DNA of 60,370 bases from Cohnella nanjingensis (lineage in GTDB: Bacteria > Bacillota > Bacilli > Paenibacillales > Paenibacillaceae). Positions 42,288 to 50,621 of the stretch are shown piece by piece (the first letter of the stretch is position 1; each line of letters starts with the position of its first letter). Location of the stretch: positions 1-60,370 of the forward strand of contig NZ_JACJVP010000035.1 of assembly GCF_014212125.1 (NCBI RefSeq), read 5' to 3'. Position numbers and translations under genes: made by a program. The notes under the pieces were generated by a model. That model was not told where the DNA came from, did not search any database, and saw only the letters and a program-made list of their open reading frames with translations.

Positions 42288-42414
42288 GAGAAAGGCCCCG
42301 TTTCTTTGAAAATGCTAATGTTCGAATTGGTCGCTCCGCCACATCTTGCCAGTCATGTCAGGACAACGCTGGCGCGAAGCGGCTTTCCTGCCGCTCCGCG
42401 CCGGAAGATCCCCT

Positions 42415-44364
42415 TCAATTCCCGTTCTTCTTGGCGTCGGCGCCGCCGTTCTCGTCGCCGAGATAGATGCGGATGGTCGAGCCCTTCAGCACGCGCTCGC
42501 CGGCCGCCGGCGCTTGGCGCAAGACGGTCTGGCCTTTGCCCGAAGCGGTCAGCTGGAAGTTCATGTTCATATCTTCGTACAAGTCCGACACCGTCTTGCC
42601 GACCACGTTCGGCACCGTCACCATCGGCACCTCGCCGTACTTGTATTCCTTGTTCAATTGCTTGGCGCGAGGGGCGACCCCGAGATGCGGCAGCGCGTCC
42701 GCCATAATGTTCCGGACGATCGGCGCCGCGACGACGCCGCCGAACTGGATGCCTTGGGGATTGTCTACGGCGACGTAGACGACGAGCTTCGGATCGTCCG
42801 CCGGCGCGAAGCCGATGAACGAGACGATATGCTCGCTCGCGGAGTAGACGCCGTTCACGACCTTCTGCGCGGTCCCCGTCTTGCCGCCGACCCGGTAGCC
42901 GTCGAGGAAGGCGTTGCCCCCCGTCCCTTGGGCGACGACGCTCTCGAGCGCCTCCCGCAACTGCTTGGACGTCTCGGGCGAGATGACCTGCCGGACCAGC
43001 TCGGGCTGCACCGCCTCGCGCACCTCGCCGGTCTCCGGCTGCACCCAGGCCTTCGCGACATGCGGCTTGAACAGCTTTCCTCCGTTAATAGCGGCGGCCA
43101 CCGCCGTGATCTGCTGGATCGGCGTCACCGATACCCCTTGCCCGAACGCCGTCGTGGCCAGCTCGACCGGACCGACGCGGGACGGCTTGAACATAATGCC
43201 GTTCTCCTCGCCTTCCAGGTCGATGCCGGTCCGCTTGCCGAAGCCGAACGCCTTGATGTAGTCGAACAGCTTATCCTTGCCGAGCCGCTGGCCGAGCGCC
43301 ACGAAGCCCGGGTTGCAGGAATTTTCCACGACCTCGAGGAACGACTGGCTGCCGTGGCCGCCCTTCTTCCAGCAGCGGAGCTTGGCGCCCGCTACGTCGA
43401 CGTAGCCGGGATCGTAGAAATGCTCGTTCTTCAGGTCCACCTTGCCTTCCTGCAGCGCGGCGGACAGCGTAATGATCTTGAAGGTCGATCCGGGCTCGTA
43501 CGTCATCCAGATCGGCAGGTTTCGGTTGTAGACCTGCGGGTCGACTTCCTGGTACTTGTCGGGCTGGAACGACGGCCGGCTCCCCATGGCGAGAATCTCG
43601 CCGGAGGACGGGTCCATCGCGATCGCGATGACGTGATCGGGCTGGTATTTGAGCATCGCCTGATCGAGCTCCCGCTCCACGATCGACTGGATCGACTGGT
43701 CGATCGTCAATTGCAAAGTGAGCCCGTCCTTCGGCGCTTGATACGCTTCGTTCGAATTCGGCATCTGCCGGCCGGCCGCATCGGTCAGGAACGACAGGCT
43801 GCCCGGGACGCCGGAGAGCTGGCTGTCGTACTTCTTCTCGACGCCGGTCAGTCCGCCGTCGTAGCCGGTGATGCCCAGCACTTGGGCGGCCAGCTCGCCG
43901 AACGGATAATAACGCTTGTTGTCGCCCGCGACATAGATGCCGGGGAGGGCGAGATCGACGATCTGCTGCGCCAGCTCGGCCGTGATCTTCCGACCGCCCG
44001 GCCAGAGCTTCACGCTGCTCTCCTTCTTCTTGAGCAGGGCGTTCAGCTTCTCCTCGGTCATGCCGAGCAGGGGAGCCAGCTGCCGGGCGGCCTCCGCCTT
44101 GTCCTTCACCTGCGCCGGCACCGCGTACACGGTGGGCGAACTGATGTTGTAGGCCAGCTTCACGCCGTTGCGGTCGGTAATCGTGCCGCGGTTCGCTTCG
44201 AACGGGATGTTGCGCCGCCAGGAGTCTTCGGCCTGCTTGGCCAGCTCGCCGCCTTTGAACAGCTGGACGTAGCCCAGCCTGATGACGAGCGCCAGAAAAG
44301 CGACAAACACCGCGACGAGCGCAAAAAACAGGCGCCTGCGCACGGTGACTTGCGAGATTTTCAC
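42415..44364 (-). CDS. spoVD: Class B penicillin-binding protein SpoVD
   Basis: A 649-residue transpeptidase anchored by one N-terminal span (about 11-31). A pedestal domain precedes the penicillin-binding domain, with STFK, SCN and KTGT as active-site motifs, and one PASTA domain ends the protein (about 585-640). SpoVD crosslinks spore cortex peptidoglycan with SpoVE. The GTG at 44364 has GGAGG 7 to 12 bp before it; a longer frame to 44406 would add 14 unlikely residues. I did not find a clear sigma-E promoter in the 126-bp gap from pbpB, so sporulation control is not visible here. Confidence 0.94.
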   Translation of the reverse strand: MKISQVTVRRRLFFALVAVFVAFLALVIRLGYVQLFKGGELAKQAEDSWRRNIPFEANRGTITDRNGVKLAYNISSPTVYAVPAQVKDKAEAARQLAPLLGMTEEKLNALLKKKESSVKLWPGGRKITAELAQQIVDLALPGIYVAGDNKRYYPFGELAAQVLGITGYDGGLTGVEKKYDSQLSGVPGSLSFLTDAAGRQMPNSNEAYQAPKDGLTLQLTIDQSIQSIVERELDQAMLKYQPDHVIAIAMDPSSGEILAMGSRPSFQPDKYQEVDPQVYNRNLPIWMTYEPGSTFKIITLSAALQEGKVDLKNEHFYDPGYVDVAGAKLRCWKKGGHGSQSFLEVVENSCNPGFVALGQRLGKDKLFDYIKAFGFGKRTGIDLEGEENGIMFKPSRVGPVELATTAFGQGVSVTPIQQITAVAAAINGGKLFKPHVAKAWVQPETGEVREAVQPELVRQVISPETSKQLREALESVVAQGTGGNAFLDGYRVGGKTGTAQKVVNGVYSASEHIVSFIGFAPADDPKLVVYVAVDNPQGIQFGGVVAAPIVRNIMADALPHLGVAPRAKQLNKEYKYGEVPMVTVPNVVGKTVSDLYEDMNMNFQLTASGKGQTVLRQAPAAGERVLKGSTIRIYLGDENGGADAKKNGN

Positions 44365-44490
44365 GAGATAACCCCCTCCCCCGGAACGTCGGAGTGTTAC
44401 TCCCAAGCTATTCCGGGACGAAGGGGGTTAGAACAAGCCTGGGGCTGTACGCCTAGCGGCGGCCGCCGTTCGGCGGTCCTCCCGCGCCGT

Positions 44491-46761
44491 TTAGCCGGGC
44501 GGAGGACTGCCGGCAGGCGGCGGAGTCTGCGTGCCCGAAGGCGGCGTCGCGCCGGGGTCGTCCGACGCCGACGCATCCTGGGCCGAGAGCGGAGGCGCCA
44601 GCGTCAGCGCGATGGTCAGCTTGCCGTTCGTCCGTTCGGCGTGCTGGGCGGTCACATAGCCTTCGCCCTGCACGGTGCAGGCGCCGCCGAGCAGCGCGCA
44701 CATCTCGAGCGCATCCCGCAGCGCGAGACCCTTGAGGCTCGGCACGTTGTCCAGCGTCTTCTCGGTGAGCAGATAGACCTGCTGGGAGGTCGGGAGCACG
44801 CTCCCCGCTTCCGGCAGCTGGCCCAGCACCTTCGCGCCCTTACCGAGCACGACGGCCTCGAAGCCGCCCGACGCGAGCTTCGTTTTCGCCGTCGTCGTCG
44901 CGTCGCCGGAGACGTCCGGCACCTTCGCCGTCACCGGCGCGTCGCTCTTCGTCTCCTCTTGCTGCTGCTTCGCTTCCTCCTGCGTCAGCTTAGGCAGAAT
45001 GCCCATATGCTTCAGCGACTGCTCCATGATCTGCTTGAAGATCGGTCCTACCGTCTTGCCGCCGCCCGCCAGATCGTCCTGCGGCTGGTCGACGAGCACA
45101 TAGAGCACGATCTTCGGATCCTCGACCGGCGCGTAGCCGATGAAGGAGACGACGAACCGGTCGGTCGAATAGTCTTTGCCGACGACCGTCTGCGCCGTCC
45201 CCGTCTTGCCGGCGATGCGGTAACCCGGGATGTAGGCGGACTTCCCCGTGCCGATATTCTGGTCGCTGACGACCTGTTCCAGATACTCCCCAACCTTGCG
45301 GGACGTCTCCTCGGAGATGACCTGCCGGACCATCTTCGGTTCGAACACCTGCTTCTCTCCCGTGTTCGGATCCGAGATCTCCTTGACGATATGCGGCACC
45401 ATGAGCTTGCCGCCGTTCGCCACCGCCGCCACCGCCGCGACCTGCTGGATCGGCGTCACGGTGACCGCCTGTCCGAACGTCGCCGCCGCGAGGTCGCGGT
45501 TCGCGCTCATTCTCGTGTTGCCGAGCACTTCGCCCGGCAGATCGATGCCCGTTTTCTGCGAGAAGCCGAAGTTGGTAATGTATTGACGGAACTTCTCCTT
45601 GCCCAGCTTCTCGTATCCGAGCTTGACGAACGCCACGTTGCTCGAATGCTTGAGCCCGTCCAGGTAGCTGATATTGCCCCAGCCGCCCCGCTTGACGTCG
45701 CGGATCGGCTTGTCCTTGCTCGAGATCGAGATGCTGCCCGACATGTAATGGTCGTTCGGATCGAACAGCCCTTCCTGCACCGCGGCCGCCAGCGTCACGA
45801 TCTTGAAGGTGGAACCGGGCTCGTAGACCGACTGGACCGCGTTGTTCTTGAAGGCGGACTGATCCTTGTACAGCCAGTAATGGTTCGGGTCGAAGTCCGG
45901 CAAGCTCACCATGCCCAGAATATCCATCGTCTTCGGATCGGCCGCGATGGCCGTCATGCTGACCGGATGATACTTCTCGTACGCTTCGCGCATGGCCTGT
46001 TCCATGTAATACTGGATGTCCCTGTCGATCGTCAGCTTGACGTTTTTGCCGTCGACCGGCTGCGTCGCTTCGACCTTGCCGTCCGGCAGCTGCGTGCGTT
46101 TGCCGTCCTTCTCGTACGTAATCTTGCCCGCCGAGCCTTCCAACTGGTCGTTAAGCGACCGCTCGAGTCCCATGATCGCCTCGTTGTCTTTGTTCTCGTA
46201 GCCGAGAATTTGAGAGGCCAGCGATCCGTTCGGATAATACCTCTTCTGATCCTCCGCGAGGATGATGCCGACGTTTTTCTTGCCGGTCTGATCCTGCAGC
46301 GTTTTAACGAACGCTTTGAAGCGGTCGGCGACCGCCTTGTCCATCTTCCAGCCTTCGGGGCGGATCTCCTTTTGAACCAGATAATCGCCGTTTTCCTTTT
46401 TGGCGTCGAGGCTCTGCCGGATTTCGTCCTCCGGTTTGCCCAGGACGTTATGGATCTTGGAGACGATCTGATCCCGCAGCTTCCACTCGGGATTCTTCTC
46501 GTCCAGCTCGTGAATGAGCTTGGGATTAACGGCCAAGGTGAAGGCGGATGCGCCGGCGGCCAGCACGTTCCCGGACCGGTCCGTGATCGTGCCGCGTTCC
46601 TGCGGCAGCGTCTTGGTCGTCATCCAGGTCGTACGCGCCTGCTTCTCCCAGAAGGCGGCGTTCGCGACTTGCACCCAATAGACCCGCCCCCATAAACCGA
46701 CAAAAAGGAGGGTTAGGAACCCTCCCATTAACAACGTACGCAGTTTGATTCTCTTCGTCAT
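44491..46761 (-). CDS. pbpB: Class B penicillin-binding protein (PBP2B/FtsI type)
   Basis: A 756-residue septal transpeptidase. One membrane span lies at about 8-28; the pedestal and transpeptidase domains follow, with active-site STFK, SSN and KTGT. Two C-terminal PASTA repeats (about 600-655 and 660-710) precede a Pro/Thr/Ser-rich tail. Its place after ftsL and before spoVD is that of B. subtilis pbpB, the essential division PBP that partners FtsW. The Pro-rich tail of about 30 residues is unusual and may be disordered. Confidence 0.95.
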   Translation of the reverse strand: MTKRIKLRTLLMGGFLTLLFVGLWGRVYWVQVANAAFWEKQARTTWMTTKTLPQERGTITDRSGNVLAAGASAFTLAVNPKLIHELDEKNPEWKLRDQIVSKIHNVLGKPEDEIRQSLDAKKENGDYLVQKEIRPEGWKMDKAVADRFKAFVKTLQDQTGKKNVGIILAEDQKRYYPNGSLASQILGYENKDNEAIMGLERSLNDQLEGSAGKITYEKDGKRTQLPDGKVEATQPVDGKNVKLTIDRDIQYYMEQAMREAYEKYHPVSMTAIAADPKTMDILGMVSLPDFDPNHYWLYKDQSAFKNNAVQSVYEPGSTFKIVTLAAAVQEGLFDPNDHYMSGSISISSKDKPIRDVKRGGWGNISYLDGLKHSSNVAFVKLGYEKLGKEKFRQYITNFGFSQKTGIDLPGEVLGNTRMSANRDLAAATFGQAVTVTPIQQVAAVAAVANGGKLMVPHIVKEISDPNTGEKQVFEPKMVRQVISEETSRKVGEYLEQVVSDQNIGTGKSAYIPGYRIAGKTGTAQTVVGKDYSTDRFVVSFIGYAPVEDPKIVLYVLVDQPQDDLAGGGKTVGPIFKQIMEQSLKHMGILPKLTQEEAKQQQEETKSDAPVTAKVPDVSGDATTTAKTKLASGGFEAVVLGKGAKVLGQLPEAGSVLPTSQQVYLLTEKTLDNVPSLKGLALRDALEMCALLGGACTVQGEGYVTAQHAERTNGKLTIALTLAPPLSAQDASASDDPGATPPSGTQTPPPAGSPPPG

Positions 46762-46784
46762 CGCCCATCACCTTCTATCAGACG

Positions 46785-47195
46785 TTAGGGCTTCGTTTGG
46801 GAAGCCGTTTGATCCTTGTCGGCCGACAACGTAATCGGTTGCTGATCGAGCTTCTGCAAACCTAGCTTTTGCGCCTTTCTCGCGATCTCCGCGGGATCCA
46901 TCAGCCGGTCCACTTCGCGTTGCAGCTCTCTGGATTGGTCGACGGCCTGCTCGTATTCGCCGGTCATCTTCTGAATCTCGCGATTCATCTCGTAGAGTCC
47001 CGCCGAACGGTAGATGACGAGGCCGGTTACGCCTACGAGCAGCGCCACCGTGAACAGATAGATCAGCTTCTCCCCGACCGGCAGATGGCGGCGGCGCGGC
47101 TGGGGAGACTGGCGGGAAGGAGCCGGGCCCCGCTGCTGCGGCTGCTTCTCCGGCTTACGCTCCTCGCGAAGCGCGAGGTTTCCATAATACTGCAT
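46785..47195 (-). CDS. ftsL: Cell division protein FtsL
   Basis: A 136-residue bitopic protein. A basic, Gln/Pro-rich cytoplasmic part (1-42) is followed by one span (about 44-62) and an outer coiled coil (about 68-110) that pairs with DivIC and FtsQ. The sequence is poorly conserved across species, so the call rests on topology and position between rsmH and pbpB. It lies 23 bp before pbpB. Confidence 0.9.
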   Translation of the reverse strand: MQYYGNLALREERKPEKQPQQRGPAPSRQSPQPRRRHLPVGEKLIYLFTVALLVGVTGLVIYRSAGLYEMNREIQKMTGEYEQAVDQSRELQREVDRLMDPAEIARKAQKLGLQKLDQQPITLSADKDQTASQTKP

Positions 47196-47266
47196 CTTCG
47201 TTCTCTCCCCCTTGACGTGGTTGTGCTATGCGACAGTTGCTTCTTTAATATCTCTTTACGTTCTCT

Positions 47267-48220
47267 CTACAGTCTCTCGGCGATGCGCAGCTTGGCGGAA
47301 CGGGCTCGGTTGTTCTCTTCGAGCTCCCGTTCGGACGGCAGGATCGGCTTGCGCGGCGTGAGCCGCAGGCGTCCGTCTCCGCCGCCGCAGACGCACACCG
47401 GAAAGTCCGGCGGGCAGCGGCAGGTGGCGACTTCCTTCGCGAACGTCAGCTTGCAGATCCGGTCTTCGAGCGAATGGAACGTGATGACCGCGATGCGGCC
47501 GCCCGGACGGACGACCTCGATCGCCTGATTCAGCGCGTCCTGGAACGCGCCGAGCTCGTCGTTCACGGCGATGCGGATCGCCTGGAACGTCCGCTTGGCG
47601 GGATGGCCGCCGGTGCGTCTCGCCGCCGCCGGGATGGCGGACTTGATCAGCTCCGCCAGCTCGCCGGTCTTCTCGATCGGCGCCTTTTGTCTGGCTGCGA
47701 CGATCTGGCGGGCGATCTTGCGGGCGAACTTCTCTTCCCCGTAGTCGCGGAAGATGCGGGCGAGCTCTTGCTCGTCCCATTCGTTCACGATCTCCTTCGC
47801 GGACAAGCGCTGGCTCTGGTCCATCCGCATGTCGAGCTCGGCGTCGTGGTTGTAGCTGAAGCCGCGGTCGGCTTCGTCGAGCTGCGGGCTGGATACGCCC
47901 AGGTCGAACAGCACGCCGTCCACCTGTGGCGCTCCGTCCTCGCCGGTCGCGCCGGCTTCCCGGAGCGCCTCGGCGAGGCGCCGAAAGTTGCTTTTCACCA
48001 GCGTCACGACCGCGCCGTAAGGCGCGAGTCGCTCCCGCGCATGCGCGAGGGCGGTATCGTCCTGGTCCAGTCCGATCAGCCTTCCCCGCGGTCCGAGCCG
48101 CGAAGCGATCGCTTCGCTGTGGCCGGCCCCGCCGAGCGTACAATCGACATAGATGCCGTCTTCTTTGATGTTGAGTCCGTCGACCGCTTCCTCTTTGAGC
48201 ACGGTAATGTGGTGAAACAC
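47267..48220 (-). CDS. rsmH: 16S rRNA (cytosine-1402 N4)-methyltransferase
   Basis: A 317-residue SAM-dependent methyltransferase (formerly MraW) that methylates C1402 in the ribosomal decoding centre. The N-terminus HHITVLKEEAVDGL, the SAM site DCTLGGAGHSEAI and DLGVSSPQLDEADRGFSY are family marks. The Cys-rich loop CRCPPDFPVCVCGG near the C-terminus is also typical. It follows mraZ after about 90 bp, the standard start of the dcw cluster. Confidence 0.97.
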   Translation of the reverse strand: MFHHITVLKEEAVDGLNIKEDGIYVDCTLGGAGHSEAIASRLGPRGRLIGLDQDDTALAHARERLAPYGAVVTLVKSNFRRLAEALREAGATGEDGAPQVDGVLFDLGVSSPQLDEADRGFSYNHDAELDMRMDQSQRLSAKEIVNEWDEQELARIFRDYGEEKFARKIARQIVAARQKAPIEKTGELAELIKSAIPAAARRTGGHPAKRTFQAIRIAVNDELGAFQDALNQAIEVVRPGGRIAVITFHSLEDRICKLTFAKEVATCRCPPDFPVCVCGGGDGRLRLTPRKPILPSERELEENNRARSAKLRIAERL

Positions 48221-48313
48221 GCGTATGCCCTCCCGGCAACCTCTCGGGGTCTTTCTGATTTTTGTCTATGCTGCAAGGAATTTGTGAACGCTCGTCGTGC
48301 GGCCGGTTCCGGC

Positions 48314-48751
48314 TTAGAAGTTAAAGTCGAAATCGACCAGCTTCTCGGCAATCTCGTTGAACGAATCTTGGGACTGCTTGCTGTAAGCTTCCCAAGTCGC
48401 CTTGTCCCAGATCTCCACGCGGGAGGAGACGCCGATAATCGTACAATCTTTGTCAAGCTTGGCATAATCGCGCAGGTGATTCGGCACGTTTACCCTTCCC
48501 TGTTTGTCCCACTCGCATTCGGACGCGCCGGCGAAGAGCAAGCGCGAGAACGCCCGCGCGTTCGCCGCCATCGAAGGCAGCGACTTCATCTTCTGTTCCA
48601 AGAGGTTCCATTCCTCGCGGGGGTAGACGAACAAGCAGTTGTCCAAGCCGCGGGTGACGATGAACTCCGTGCCGAGGGATTCGCGGAATTTAGCGGGAAT
48701 AATGATTCGGCCTTTGTCGTCGATCGAATGTTGGTATTCCCCTAAAAACAT
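48314..48751 (-). CDS. mraZ: Transcriptional regulator MraZ
   Basis: A 145-residue double SpoVT/AbrB-fold DNA-binding protein that controls the dcw operon. Two DXXXR motifs, DDKGR near residue 12 and DKQGR near residue 85, mark the two half-domains. The ATG at 48751 begins MFLGEYQHSID, the classic MraZ start, with GGAGGT 10 bp upstream. Direct repeats that look like its own operator lie 28-54 bp before the start, so the cluster is probably self-regulated. Confidence 0.96.
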   Translation of the reverse strand: MFLGEYQHSIDDKGRIIIPAKFRESLGTEFIVTRGLDNCLFVYPREEWNLLEQKMKSLPSMAANARAFSRLLFAGASECEWDKQGRVNVPNHLRDYAKLDKDCTIIGVSSRVEIWDKATWEAYSKQSQDSFNEIAEKLVDFDFNF

Positions 48752-48778
48752 GCGCCCCCACACCTCCTCCATCTTCCA

Positions 48779-48805
48779 CCACTTTGCCCCACTTTGAACC
48801 ACTTA
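48779..48805 (-). promoter_or_regulatory. MraZ operator, three AAAGTGG-type boxes
   Basis: Minus strand: boxes TAAGTGG (48799-48805), AAAGTGG (48789-48795) and AAAGTGG (48779-48785), spaced exactly 10 bp apart. This is the repeat arrangement (AAAGTG with 3-bp gaps) known for MraZ binding in mollicutes and other bacteria. The promoter itself is not clear. Confidence 0.8.
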
Positions 48806-48822
48806 TGATGACTATTCGCGTC

Positions 48823-48858
48823 AAAAAAAAGAAATCCTGCTTAAATGAGCAGGATTTC
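48823..48858 (-). terminator. Terminator of the DUF4349 gene
   Basis: Minus strand: perfect stem GAAATCCTGCT/AGCAGGATTTC with a short loop, followed by eight T. It insulates mraZ from the upstream gene. Confidence 0.92.
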
Positions 48859-48877
48859 ATAAAAATATTTTAGGGGA

Positions 48878-50041
48878 TTAACGAATCTCCCCCGATTCGT
48901 CAGAACCTTCTTCGACGGGCGCTTCCTCGACCGCATCCGCCCGCGCGGAGGCGGTTGCCGTCGGATCCGCCGGAACGGGCGCGTTCAGCAGCGCGCGCCG
49001 CTCGGCGGCCACCCCCCGCCGCGCCCGGCGGCTGCGGCGAATGACGAGCCATAGGGGAACGCCCAGAATCACGACCACGGCCAGCACGGGCAGAAGCGCG
49101 GCCAAGACGGTGAGTACGCCTTCGCCGAAGACGCGCAGGAAGTCCGCGCTGCCCGACATCGCGCCCCCGAGTCTGGCTGCCAGGCCCTTGTCCTTCTCCT
49201 CCTTTTTCATCGGCTCGTCAGCCGGCCCTTCGTACAAGCGCAGGTTGATCGTCGAATAGGCGACGTTCTGATCGAGATAGCGGATGCGCCCCTGGATCTG
49301 CTCGATCTCTTGCTGCACGCTGCCCAGCTCGTTCGAGAAGCGCACGAGATCGTCGGACTTCGTCGCCTTGTCCATGAAGGCGAGCAACCGGGTCTCCACC
49401 ATCTTCTTCGCTTTGAGCCGCGCCTCGAGGTCGACGTATTCCTCGGTGACGTCGTTGCCTTTGATCTGCCGCTCGAACCCGTTGTGCGGAATCTCGCCCA
49501 ACCGGTCGAGGAAGGCGCTGAATCCCGCCGACGGAATCTTGATCGCGTAGGTCGAACCCGCATATTCGCCCGTGCGCGAATCCGCGAATTGAACGATATA
49601 GCCCCCGCTTTGGAAGATGAGATCGCTGACCCGCCGCTCTCCTTCGGCGAAGCGCTCTACCTTGAGGACGACGTCGGCGTTGTAGATCATTTTGCGGTTG
49701 AACCCGGCCGCGGCGTCCGCGACCGGACCGAACGTCGTGCCGGCGCTCAGGCCATCCGCCGAAGCGGGCGCGCCGGAAGCCGCCGCGAAGCTGGTGTCCG
49801 CCGCGCTCCCCTTTTCGCTCAGCGCTTCCGAATTCTTAGCCGTGACTGCATCCGCTAGCGATTCGTTCGCGACCGCCGCCGCTTGCGGGGCGGACGCCGC
49901 CTCGCCCCGCAGCGCCTCGGACGCGTTGTCGTTCGAACGCCCGCTGCAGCCGGCCAGCAGCAACAGTGAAAACACCGCGGCCCACGCCCATCTCTTCCGA
50001 TTGCGCGCGCCTCGCGGGCGGCGTACCCCCATCTGCTTCAT
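48878..50041 (-). CDS. DUF4349 lipoprotein with coiled coil and C-terminal membrane span
   Basis: A 387-residue exported protein. A basic N-terminus and hydrophobic core end in the lipobox LLAGC (Cys 32), so LspA should process it. An Ala/Ser-rich linker follows to about 110, then the DUF4349 domain with a central coiled coil (about 195-260). A C-terminal membrane segment (about 305-330) with a basic stop-transfer stretch and an acidic cytoplasmic tail close the protein. Two membrane anchors at opposite ends are typical of this family. Function is unknown. GGGGGA lies 8 bp before the ATG. Confidence 0.88.
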   Translation of the reverse strand: MKQMGVRRPRGARNRKRWAWAAVFSLLLLAGCSGRSNDNASEALRGEAASAPQAAAVANESLADAVTAKNSEALSEKGSAADTSFAAASGAPASADGLSAGTTFGPVADAAAGFNRKMIYNADVVLKVERFAEGERRVSDLIFQSGGYIVQFADSRTGEYAGSTYAIKIPSAGFSAFLDRLGEIPHNGFERQIKGNDVTEEYVDLEARLKAKKMVETRLLAFMDKATKSDDLVRFSNELGSVQQEIEQIQGRIRYLDQNVAYSTINLRLYEGPADEPMKKEEKDKGLAARLGGAMSGSADFLRVFGEGVLTVLAALLPVLAVVVILGVPLWLVIRRSRRARRGVAAERRALLNAPVPADPTATASARADAVEEAPVEEGSDESGEIR

Positions 50042-50331
50042 TCGACAGATCCCCCTTATCCGGTATATCTGCCCTCTAGACGAGGAGGTTCTGGTAAATG
50101 TTGCAAACTACGGTCGCATCGTTTCCGCCCGGGCCACCGCTTTCGGCCGCCCGTTTCCGAACGAGCAAGTAACAAGACGTCGCCGACTTTTTTGATTTTG
50201 ATCGAAAATCATGCTGGAAGTGAGAATGCGCCTTTAGGAGGGAATGCCGGAAGGCGGGAAATCCATTTGTATCGGAGATCATTTTGGAGCGTGGGAGATG
50301 CGTTCGTGTTGGATGTCATGCCGGAAGACTG

Positions 50332-50376
50332 AAAAAACGCCTCTCCGCGACGACATCTTGTCGTTCGGAAGGGCGT
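50332..50376 (-). terminator. Distal terminator downstream of ahcY
   Basis: Minus strand: a 17-bp imperfect stem (ACGCC.. TCCG.. ACGAC against GTCGT.. CGGA.. GGCGT) followed by six T. It lies about 245 bp after the ahcY stop codon, beyond the hairpin repeats. In the rest of the gap, 50042-50331, I see no gene, only short TTCCGGCAT repeats. Confidence 0.88.
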
Positions 50377-50465
50377 CTCTGTATTCAGGTGCGTTAACCG
50401 TTGCAGTCGGCAAAGCTGCCGCGTAAATGTGGTTAATGGCCCTGCGATATGCTTCAGCCGAGCAG

Positions 50466-50613
50466 AGTTAACGCCCAAAACGGTGATCGGCCTCGCTATT
50501 CGCCCCAACCGGGTCAAGTTAACCGCTCAAAACGGTTATCGGCCTCGCAACCTGCACGAACCGTGCCAAGTTAACCGCTCAAAACGGTTATCGGCCCCCG
50601 ATCTGCTTCGGCA
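50466..50613 (-). repeat. About 52-bp hairpin repeat, three copies, 3' of ahcY
   Basis: Units start at 50466, 50517 and 50569 (periods 51 and 52). Each contains, on the minus strand, GATAACCGTTTTGAGCGGTTAAC or a close variant spread over the unit, which folds as TAACCG/CGGTTA with a T-rich loop. The parts between hairpins are less similar. Shorter GTTAA remnants lie at 50391 and 50431. The array sits between the ahcY stop codon and its terminator, so it would be transcribed. Confidence 0.8.
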
Positions 50614-50621
50614 TGGCCGAC

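Noticed and set aside
42346..46695. A plus-strand open frame of 1449 codons opposite spoVD and pbpB
   Set aside because: It is the antisense shadow of two clear penicillin-binding protein genes, rich in Arg, Asp and Val, with no ribosome-binding site or domain. High GC in third positions keeps this frame open.
48815..48843. A sigma-H-like match (GCAGGATTT, 11 bp, CGCGAATAG) upstream of mraZ
   Set aside because: Its -35 is the 3' arm of the DUF4349 terminator hairpin, so the match is probably a coincidence; two -10 positions also fail.
50076..50282. A 68-codon minus-strand frame between DUF4349 and ahcY
   Set aside because: No ribosome-binding site; it overlaps the region where the DUF4349 promoter is expected and short repeats.
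50466..50613. Regular repeats considered as a CRISPR array
   Set aside because: Only three diverged units, spacers resemble each other, and no cas genes are present.
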